From contig JANOQN010000033.1 in the NCBI GenBank assembly GCA_031422315.1, positions 1 to 30,493 on the forward strand: a stretch of 30,493 bases of DNA, written 5' to 3'. The stretch comes from JANNYA01 sp031422315. Its GTDB lineage: Bacteria; Pseudomonadota; Gammaproteobacteria; Xanthomonadales; SZUA-5. The translations under genes were made by a program, and so were the position numbers. Each line of letters starts with the position of its first letter. Position 1 is the stretch's first letter. The notes below the pieces were generated by a model. The model was given only the letters and a program-made list of their open reading frames with translations, searched no databases and was not told where the DNA came from. Shown in pieces: positions 1 to 9,900 of the stretch.

Positions 1-410
1 AATCCCGTTCGCGCCAAGATTGCCACCGGCATCAGCACTTCTCGCTACACCAGTATAAAAGCCAGAAATCTCGAAATTCTGCGCGATCAAACCAAAGCCG
101 GCGCGCCGCTCATGCCGTTGATTGGCGTCAAATCACTCAACGTGCCGACGCTGACGAATGCCGAATATATCGACTTGGTTGATTTCACCGGGCGCGAATT
201 GCATGCAGGCAAGCGAGGGAAAATTCAGTCAACTAAGCAGAAACAAAACTTGGGCTTGATAAAGATCATTGGACGATGCGTGTTAAGGGCATCGGTTCGG
301 GTTATTGGCGCGTGGTCGGCGAATTGGATGAGTTGATCGACAAGGCCAAAGAGATGGCGCAGCGCACGCTATTTAGCACGGGTTTGGCTCGATTTTTGAG
401 CAAAGTTTAA
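1..410 (+). pseudogene. C-terminal remnant of an IS200-like (Y1) transposase, frameshifted
   Basis: The reading frame enters from the left edge and begins NPVRAKIATG, followed by TSI and later EYIDLVDFTGRELHAGKRG. These match the conserved tail of single-strand Y1 (HUH) transposases of the IS200-like/REP-associated group (the D/LNPVRA block and the 'LVDWTGR..H..KRG' block). From about position 249 the family sequence continues in another frame as LGLDKDHWTMRVKG, YWRVVGELDELI and FSTGLARFLSK, ending at TAA 408-410. The two frames meet between about 220 and 249, where the spacing is not a multiple of three and the second frame has a stop at 234-236. The gene is therefore broken. The catalytic HUH and Tyr parts would lie before the window, so intactness upstream cannot be judged. 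A sequencing error is the alternative. Confidence 0.7.
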
Positions 411-504
411 GGCATTAGCGCAATATTTTTATGGCCGCAAGAGCGGATGGGACTGTTAGTTTTTATTTAAAAATATGAATTTTGGTTTGGTTGTAAAAAT
501 GGGA

Positions 505-534
505 AACCGGCGATTTTAAGGTCGCTGGTTTTTT
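505..534 (+). terminator. Rho-independent terminator
   Basis: AACCGGCGA (505-513) pairs with TCGCTGGTT (522-530) as a 9-bp stem with one G-T wobble and an 8-nt loop, followed directly by a T-rich run. It sits about 95 bases after the transposase remnant and reads on the plus strand. It could also act on transcripts arriving on the minus strand from the putative immunity gene, but the T-run there is interrupted. Confidence 0.6.
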
Positions 535-540
535 ATTTGT

Positions 541-680
541 TTTTTTGCGAAAAATGGCTGTCCTTCGCTGTTATTTTTTTTGCGAAAAATGGCTGCCCTT
601 CGCTGTTCCGTCCTTCGCTGTTCCCACTGGCTGTCCTTCGCTGTTCGTTCGCTATTCCGTCCTTCGCTGTTCGCACTATA
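541..680. repeat. Short tandem/direct repeats, unit CCTTCGCTGTT
   Basis: The 11-mer CCTTCGCTGTT occurs five times, starting at 562, 597, 612, 635 and 661. The first two copies lie inside a longer duplicated unit of about 30 bases that contains TTTTTTGCGAAAAATGGCTG. Spacing is irregular (35, 15, 23, 26). GCGAA and TTCGC within the unit could pair as a small stem. The block lies directly downstream of the putative immunity gene and overlaps its last few bases. I see no gene in 411-675 besides this block and the terminator. Confidence 0.75.
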
Positions 681-975
681 GGATCGGTAAAACCTCACAT
701 CGCGCATGAGAATAATAAGAGACCTTTGATTTCGGCAGTTCCAATTGAAGGCTTTGACTGATTTCAATACCCTCCTGGTCAAGTGCATCTAATTCGATTC
801 GATCAACCAAGCCAGCGAAATGTTCTTCTTCGTACCGTTTTAGCCATTCGCGAATATGAGCAATCAATTCCAGAGATAGTCCCAAATCGTTTGGCTCAAT
901 ACTTCCACCGACAACCGTGTCTCGGATGCCTGTGCCAGAAAGCATTCCATCAACCACAATGTATCTTGCAATCAT
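676..975 (-). CDS. Putative immunity protein for the RHS toxin tip
   Basis: A 99-residue, acidic, cytoplasmic-looking protein without signal peptide or membrane segment. Its ATG (973-975) overlaps the TGA of the giant RHS gene in an ATGA arrangement, and no Shine-Dalgarno is visible before it, so translation is probably coupled. Composition is mixed: a Gly-rich start (MIARYIVVDGMLSGTGIRD), a charged helix-like middle (IREWLKRYEEEHF) and a second helical stretch near DALDQEGIEISQSLQ. I do not recognise the family. The immunity role is inferred only from position: in polymorphic toxin loci the gene immediately after the toxin module usually encodes its neutraliser. Its last bases run into the tandem repeat block, so the natural C-terminus (..CEVLPIL) may have been altered by repeat insertion. 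Confidence 0.7.
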   Translation of the reverse strand: MIARYIVVDGMLSGTGIRDTVVGGSIEPNDLGLSLELIAHIREWLKRYEEEHFAGLVDRIELDALDQEGIEISQSLQLELPKSKVSYYSHARCEVLPIL

Positions 976-3900
976 TTTGTTGGTCTAAAAAACCGATGGT
1001 CGATTACGCCATCCTTTGTTAAACCAATCTCGAACACACCCGGTTTGCTGTTCATAGTGCCCGGCATTTGAAAAATGTTGTAGCCGTTTTTCTTCGGGGT
1101 TGGCGTCATTGAAAGAATCTCGTCATCAAAACTATACGGGAAGTTATGGCTAACTGGGTCTTGGACACCGCGAGCACGAACTCGAGGCGCATATTTAAAT
1201 CCATGCTTAAACGCGTCGCGGCAGTTAAGCGCACAATTATGCACCAAAGCCCGCTGCTCACCCACAAAATACGTATGGAAATCACCCACCGTAAAATTGT
1301 AAGTCACTTCATTTTTATTCAACGCGGCAAGCGATTCAACTGTCAACACATTGCGGTCGAAATTTTCGATCTGCATACCGCTTTGCAACTGGCCTGAATC
1401 TACCCAGCCCTGACCAATCACCCAATACGGATGGTTATCGGTAACTTCAACCGTTTCAGTGCTGCCCTCACTGTTTTGGGTGGTCAGTGCATAAAGTGGC
1501 TTCACTGGCGTCGTGATTAGCTGCGTGACCGGCTTGAGCGAAGTTTCCCCAGATTTTTCGTCACGTGCCCAAACCAAATCGTCAACAGCGATGCTTTCAA
1601 TTTCGACCATTCCGTTGGCAGTGTAAATCAAAGTACCTTCGGCAAAGCAGCAGCAGCCATTGATTAGCCGGCCAAGACGGCGACCTACACCGCCAAGAAC
1701 TTTGCTGCCAACTTTTGCGACAACACCTCCAGTGGCGGCGCCAACGGTGACTTCTTTGTACCCCACAACAAGCGCCTCACTCGCCATTTGCGCGCCATTA
1801 TTCACCGCAGACGCCCCCGCAGCCAGCTGCTGCCTCGGTGCGGCATTGCGATCAAAGCCAAACCAACGCGCAAACGTGTTTTTCCACTGGCCCACATCTT
1901 CATCCGACAGCAATTTATTGTAAGCAAATTGCGCAGCAGCCATTGCCGCCCCGTTCGCAAAATCACCACCGGTGATCTCGCTAACCGAGCCACCAATCGC
2001 TGCATTCATCACACCATTGACAAAATCATTCTTCGTTTCAGCAAGCGGCGACAGCGCCTTATTCAACCCCGCACTAACAAACCCGTGCCCAAATTTGCCA
2101 CCGCCCAGCATCTCTAACGTTCCACCCGCAATTCCGTGCGCAAAAATTCGCTCACTAGTTTGCAATGATGAAAGGCCGATTTGATGGAAGGTAAACGAGC
2201 CCAATGCACCGATTAGGGCGCCTTTGAGCGTTCCGGAAGTCAATGCACCCGATGCAGCCCCCGCAAGCGCCGCTTGGGTTGCCACCGTGGTGTAAATTGC
2301 TGCTCCTGGTGCTAAACACATGTTCGCGCCAGCAGCTTTTAAAGAGCTGACAATATGCATGCCTGTGCTGACTGTAATCGCCAGAGCCACGACCTGCCGC
2401 AATATTCCCTGCTCTTTCGCCCTCCAATGCCCAGTCGGATCAGTCGCATTCATGGGGTTATTGCGCACGTAGCTGTAGGCGTTGATCGCTTGTGGATCGA
2501 AAACATCTTCCATCAGCGGATCGGCTTGGAGGAAACGCCCTAAACGCGGATCGTAAATTCGGCCATTCATATGGATGATGCCCACTTCATCGGCCTGCTG
2601 ATGGCCGGTGTAGCCGCGTGGTAGTACGGCGTTGAAGTTGGCTTGATCCACTTCGCTTAAGGTTGAACGATCCGCTGCGTTGGCGCGCTCACCAAACGTC
2701 GCGAAGGCCTGTTTGCCGTCAGGAATAATGGCGGCTTGTTCGCTGACTACCCGATGCGTGGAACCGAGCGCATCGGTCATTAGGTATTCGCGTCGGGTTT
2801 GCACGGCACCGGTAGCGGGAATTAGCTGCACTTGCGTCATGCCGCTGATGTAGCGCCTAACCTCGGTGCTGCCATCGGGCTTGGTGGTGACTTCGGCATC
2901 GCCTGCGTAATGCGTGACTTTGCCTTGGTTGGTTTCGCTGGTGTTCGAGCCCGCAAAATCATAGCGCCGCAAGCGCTGGCGGGCGGCGCCGTAATTAAAT
3001 CGCGTCACAAAGCTGCGCGGAGTGATTGAGCGAATCACTCGCGCTGCATCAAAGCTGGTGTAGCTGATTTCGCGCTTGAGTACGCCGCCAGCAAAGCCTG
3101 CGATTTGGTTGCCTCGGCTGTCGTAACAAAAACTTTCTGCGCTGCCGATTTTGGTTAGCGCGAACGGGCCGGGTGTGGCATTGCCAATGACTGCGCTGCA
3201 TTCTGTGGGTGCTTGACGATCATAGGCATATCCGCCACTGAGGTTGTATTTCGAACTGATATTGCCTGAGCTGAAATAAGCCATTGGCTCGGTGATGCCA
3301 TTTCGCACCGTGGCTTTCAAACGCTGCAACTTGTCGTAGCTAAAAGCCTCATTGGTGGTGCCGCTTGCACTGCGATCACTGCGGCTCATGACATTGCCCT
3401 GTAAATCATGGGTATAGAGCAAATCTTGTAGTACGCCAAAAGTGGGGCTGGTCAAGCCATTGGACTGTGCGCCGGATTTGATCTGCTTTAGCCAGCCGGA
3501 ATCCTCGGCGTAGCCTCGAAACACCGTCATGCTGGCGTTATTGGCGAACACTTCTTCGACTACATTGCCGCGCGCATCAACCGATTTGGTTTCCCGGTAA
3601 ATTTGCCCAGGCACCGCAGCCGATGCGCGATAGACGTTTCGCAAGTGCTCAGGATAGCCGCGTGCGTTGTACTGCACGTGTTCACCAGTCAGCGGAATGG
3701 CCGGGCGACTAATCCCAAAATAGGTGCCGGCATCGGCGCTGAAGAAGTTTTGCGCGGCGCGGCCAAACTCGTCGAACTTGGCTTCCATGATGTAGCTGCG
3801 CTCATTTTGAATGCGCTGCGTGGTGCGCACGGCGCGACCAAAACTATCGAATACCACGGTGCTGTCTTCACGATCTGAACTGCTGGAATCGAGCGGCAGC

Positions 3901-6900
3901 AGCTGGGTATTGCTGGCCTGACCAATGCCATTAACGCCCAAATCAAACGACGTTTGGGTCTTTTGATAGGCACTTGACACATTACAGCCCAAGCCAGCGG
4001 CCACGTCATAACGCTCGGTAATGCGCCCGGCGAAATCGTGCAGTGCCAGCATACAGCTGCCATCGGCTGCGGTTTGCTGGGTCAATTCGCCAGCATCGTT
4101 ATAGCTAAAGCTGTAGCTGCCTTTGTTGGAATCGCTGGAGCTGGTGCGGCGGCCGTGCTCGTCAATGACAAAACTCGTCACGCTCACCGCTTCGCCATTG
4201 GCCGGCACATTGGTGATGGATTTTAGGTCTTTGAGGTTCCAATAGTCGTATTTGACCTTGTTGCCTAAAGCGTCGGTAACTTCAACCACGCGACCGAGCA
4301 AATCTTTTTTCTCAGTTTTCGTTTCAATCAAACCAGAGCCGTTGGTTGGATGCGTGATAATCGTAGTTAAACCGACGTACTGCGTCGTCGTGTTAGCACC
4401 ATTGGGCGCAATGATGGCGTTAACACGGCCCAGTGCATCGAAGTAAGTCAGCGTCCAGTAATGGCTGCCGGTGGCAATTTCGCCAGGCAAGCTGCCAGAC
4501 GTAGCAACTGGCGAGTAGCTGAAGAAGGGCTCGGATACCTTGGCGGGGCGGCCTAAGCGATCAAAATAGCTGATCACGCCAACAAATTGGCTAGCGCTAA
4601 AGCCTTCGGAGATGGTCAAAATTTCACGGCCTAGCTTGTCGGAATAGCTCCAGCTGGTTGGCGCGCCTGCGGATTTCGTCTCAGTCACAAACACCGCACC
4701 CATATCAGCCGGGCAGCGGATATCGGAGCTGGCATCATCACACCATCGGCGGCGCATCAGCGTGCGGGTGCCGGTATTGCTGCTGCTGAAGTATTTCTCA
4801 CCAAATGCGCTGTAAGCCGAGCGCGCTTTGGCACCGTTGATGGTTTCTGCGAATTGCGGATTGCCGAAGGCGTCAAAAGCGGTGCGGCCAGCGGCAATAT
4901 CTTGTTTGGTGGCAGAAATTGTCGCCAGCGTGCGCCCGGATGCGCTGTTGACCACTTCTTTGGAATTGATAACAAATCGGCCGGAGACCTCGTAGTCCAT
5001 GGCCGTCATGCGCTTAACTTGCGTCAGGTCAGCGGTGGTAGCGGAAGTTACATCGGCAGCGCCAAAACTCGCACAGTTCGGCGCAGGCAAACTGCCGCTT
5101 TGGGCAATGGTTTTGGTGATATTGCCAAAGCTATCGCGGCAGTAGTGTTTGATGCTGAGAGCTGGAGAGCCGATGGATTCGGAGGCGATTAGGCCAGTAG
5201 TTTGATCGTAGGTGAAGTTGGCGTAGCGAATTTCACTATCGAATTCCAAATACGGCCCTTCGACAGACACTGCATTCAAGCGATTTATGTACCACCTGTC
5301 GGCGTCAATTATGTCAGTGAAGGTGTTTCGGGTATTTGTTAATGCGGGCAAATCACGTTGATAAAGCCGAGAATCGTATACCTCAACTGCCGCGCCTTTC
5401 ACTAATGTTTCGTCAATGGTTCTGCCCGATATCACCGCGTTCGTAAGGTCTCTATTTGTACTTCGTGATCGATGGTTTGTTACCTCAAAGCTGGCTTGAC
5501 CAGCAACCATCAATATGTCTTTGATTGACGGTCGTGGCGGTTGATTCAAAGGATCGGAGTTGTCGAGCAGCTGTCCATTAACTCTCATCTCTGTTTTGTC
5601 GAAACTTGTAGAGATTCCGAATTCATCCGAAAACAGCGATTCCTGACCATACGAAAAACAATTGGGATTTTCCGCAGTTTGCGACCCTGTGACAGAACAG
5701 CGCGAAAGTTCCTGTGGAGTTGAGTTAGTTACCCAACTTCGCGTTTGTTCTGCAATACCAGTAAATGGAAAAGCCTGGCTGTACTGAGTGAACGCCGCAA
5801 TTTTATTTTGCGGATCAAAGGTGTAAACCTGCTTAAAGCCCAAGCTGCCGCGCCCGCCGGTTTGCATTTTCAAACCGCCGTATCGATAGAAAATGGATGC
5901 GACATTATTTTGATTGAAAACACCGGTATTGACATCGAAGCTTGGCGAATCGCTGCTCAGCGCGGCAACCACCCAAGTTGGGCTGAGCGCATCAAACACC
6001 GGTGAGCCGCGCCCTGACACAAGGCTGGCACCGTCATAACTGCGCGCGTAAACCGATCGATAGGTCAGCGGCTGGTAGTTGACGAAGGTTTTCGCGCCTA
6101 AGCCATTCGTGATATCCAGCAGCTGATGCCGCGCGCGGTGGTGGGTGGTGCGGCGGTAGATCGACATAAATGGATTGCCCAGGCCTTTAATTTTTGTGAA
6201 ATCAAGCCGGCCATCACCATCTAAATCCAAGAAATATTGACTCCAATCGGAATTATTGACGTGGCCAACAAAGCCAGTCGGTTCGTCCGTTGTTTTAAAA
6301 CTTGAACCGGTCCAATACCTGACTTTATAAGGCGAGTCATTGGCATTCAGCCACAAAAAATCTAGGCGTCCATCTTCATCCAAATCGACGAATTGAACAT
6401 CGTCAATATTGCTCATGGCTTTGCAAACGGTAGTGGCGTCCGGCATTACACAGCCTTGAATGCCGCTGTTGAAAAGCGAGGTCGACGCACCGCCCACTGA
6501 ACTCGGTTTGCCAGAATTGAGCTTGTATATCCAACCCTCGGTCGTTTGAGCAGTAAAGAACTTGCCGAAATAGGTTAAGTCAGCCAAACCATCGCCGTTA
6601 ATATCGGTGAAGCGCACTAAATCTAAATCATCGCGATTGGAAATTAGCGCGCCGGTACCGGAGATTTTCAGCTTTTCCTCTACACGGAATTTTTGCGGTG
6701 CGGTGCAGCTAGAGTTTGAAGGTGCCCCGGAATTTCCGCTATTCGGGCAATCCCGGCCTTCGTTTACAAACACATAAACATACTCGTCCGCCGCAACCTG
6801 GGATGGCTTTTCATCGCTAGATACAGGTAGGTTAGATGGGAACTGCGAAAGATCTAACTGCTGTACCGTCATTTCATCGGTAATCGCTCGGCAACCTGTG

Positions 6901-9900
6901 GCAGAAACGCTGCTAGCGCGCAGAATGAAATCACCAAAGCCATCACCGTTGATATCAAAAATTTCAAGTTTGCGATTGTTTAACTTTTTGAACGCGCCTG
7001 AAAGGCTGGTGCAGCCCAAGCCAAATTCGTTTAAGAACTGCAAATCAATGACTGAGCCAAATTTCGCCAAATTTTGCCCTTCAGGCTTTTGCAATAGGCG
7101 CGCAACGAAGGTGTTATTGGGGCCTGGGTAAAGCATATCTTCCAAGCCATCGCCATTTAGGTCGGTGAATTGCAGTTGGGCTTTACGATTTGAAGTCGGC
7201 GCTATGGCTATTTCGGTAGCATTTGGATCAGTTAACAAATCAAAATCGTTAGTGTCAAAACCCACACCATTCGAAAGCCGTGCGCGCCACGCAAAGGTCA
7301 GGCCGAATTCGGTAAGTTGTTTGAGATAAATTAGATCAGCGCGTCCGTCTGAGTTTAAATCTGTCAAATGCAAAGACCGGCTGTTTTCAACGGCGTTCTG
7401 GCCGATAACTGGGCTGTCAGAGATACCAGTACCCGGCAATCTAACTAACGGTTGATACCACTGCGAGGGCGCTCCAAATTGCGCATCGGTCGGTTTACTT
7501 CGCGCCATGTAAAGTGCTATGTCATTCGGGCTGCTATTTCGGCGCAGTATTAAATCAAGCCTGCCATCACCATTTACATCTGCAAAGCGCTGCGCTGAGG
7601 TTTCATCGGCGGCTTGCTCGTTCAATATTTCCAAACCGTGCGATTGTTTCGCGTAGTTGAACGATACCGGGCGCAAACACACAGTGCCCGCGCATTCCCG
7701 CACTGAGGTTACAAATTGCAATGAAGGATTTTCGTCGTTCACTACTGGCGTTTCATTGATTTGGCCGTGGCTCAATACGTAGCGGCGAAGCTCGGTCGAA
7801 TCCGGCGTCATTGTCGTGTCTTTGCTATCTGGTGATCGAACGGTGATGCCGGTCATGCGCTTGGTGCTGGCAAACCGGATGCCGCCTTGAAATTGTACGG
7901 ACACACCGGTAGGCAAGGTCGGTTCGTATTGCATGGTGATCAACCCGCCATCAAAGAACACCTGTGTAAGCCATTGATCTGAACCAGCTTGGGTGTAGAA
8001 ATAGGTAATTTCGCGGTTTACCGAGTTAGTTATTCTGCGCATCGGCCAGGAAACGGCGCGCGAGGCAGCGCTGGCGTCTACTTCAACGCGCCGCGCTACC
8101 CCGCCAAAATATTTAGAGGTGCCATCGGGCGATTCCACGCGCCATTCAATTGGGCCTAAAGTATCAGCCGTTACCACGCGAATGCGTTGATGGCGATCAA
8201 ACTCGGTTTTGTAAAACGATCCTGCTGCGCCGTAAGCGCCCGTGCCAGCTTCTAAAAATAGCCGCATGCCGTTTAAACAGTATTGATCAGTGCCATCAAA
8301 TTTGACATCTGGAAACGGTTTGCCATCGTTAAAGCCATCGCCCGATTCAATTGATTTACGACAGGGCGTAATGGCTTCCAAGCCTTGCAAATCCCAGCCC
8401 ATGCCAGCGCGGCCCATGCCACGCCCGCTGGAATAGTTAAGCGTCAATACGGGCTTGAATTCACCAACGCCTTTGCCGACCATAATGGGCAAGGTGTAGT
8501 CAAAATTGCCTGATTCATCGACTTTGGTGGCACCACCGGTGGCACCAACCGCTGTGGTTGCCAGATCCTCTGCGGGTGGTAGTGCAAATTGCGCTGGGTT
8601 AAGGGTTTCAGGCACGTCTTGGGCAACCAGCACGTCCATTGTCGCTAACGCATTGGCACCCTCTAGCAATCGATAGCGATAGTTGGTGCCAATCGTAATT
8701 GTACGCACCAGCGGAGACGCACCGCTGAGTGTGACTACTGCGCCACTTGGTAGAGCCTGCTCAGTTACCGTAACGTTTGCGGCATTTTGCGAACTCCAAC
8801 CCAAAGAAATATTCTGCGTGCTGCCCGCGCCTGAAGCGGCCAAGGTGCATAAGCCTGAGCTTAGCGCGCACGGTGTAGTAAACTGCCCTGCAGGCACTAC
8901 TACCGCAATGTTCACTTCTTTCAGTAAACTAGTGCCGTCGAATAATCGGTATCGATAAGATCGGCCCCCTAGTAATGTGCGCGATTGGGGATTAGGCCCA
9001 GGTGGCGAGATCGTACTGCTGGCGTTAGTTAGTAAATCCGTTTCTTCAACTCTAGGATTTCCTAAGAAATTTTGATTCCAAGCAATAGTGACGGCGCTGC
9101 CTGCAACGGTAGGTGCTGTAATTGAACAAGCAGCAACATTTAAGCCGCATGGCTGGGTAAAGCCGACCAGCTGATCCGTGGCTACATTGACAGTAGCAAT
9201 CGGGGAAAACGCACTGCACTCAGATTGATTATCTGAGCTATTGCAGGCTTTCACGCGGTAAGCATATTGCCCAGGACCGATTTGTGAAACGTCCTCTGAC
9301 AGGCTGGTAAAATTGCCAGTTAGGCGATTCACCCAAGCGCCATTACCTACCCTTCGTTCAAGCACGTATTGGCACGCGCCTGAAACTGCGCCCCAACTAA
9401 TTGGGAAGCTCAATGAATTCGTTGATGAAACGACTTGCGGAATACCCGGTGCAGCGGGAATTTGCCCAGGGCCATTGCAGGTTTGTAACGTAACCGACGC
9501 CAACAGGTTTTGTGCTGGATTGAATTGCGTGGGTTCACTTACATCGTTCGAGGCGCGCAGCTCAATAACCGTTGGCCCACTTATCGCGCCGGACCAGCCC
9601 GGTACGCTCCAGCTATTGTTTTCGCTACAGCTGATTTTTGAACCTGTTGTGGCTGAACTTTTACGCCAAAGGCATGAGCGCAACGCACTCGTTTTCGTTG
9701 CAGAAAATGTGGTGTTGCAATTGCCACCGGTAAAAACGCACGCTGTTGCGTTCAAAGTGCCTGTCGACGGCGCTGCGTAGCGCGCGCAAAAGTTAAATGA
9801 TGGCGAGAGCTGGCAACCTAAACTAGACCCATTAACACGATCAAACAGCGCAACGGTTTGAAGATATGGCCTTGCGGTTAGTGTTTGGGTAAAACCAACC

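Noticed and set aside
541..680. Tandem repeats as a CRISPR array
   Set aside because: The 11-base unit is too short, spacing is irregular (4 to 24 bases between copies) and no cas gene is nearby.
9313..9780. 155-codon plus-strand frame antisense to the RHS gene
   Set aside because: Shadow of a long coding gene, with no family motif and no start signals; the same holds for the other frames opposite 972-11180.
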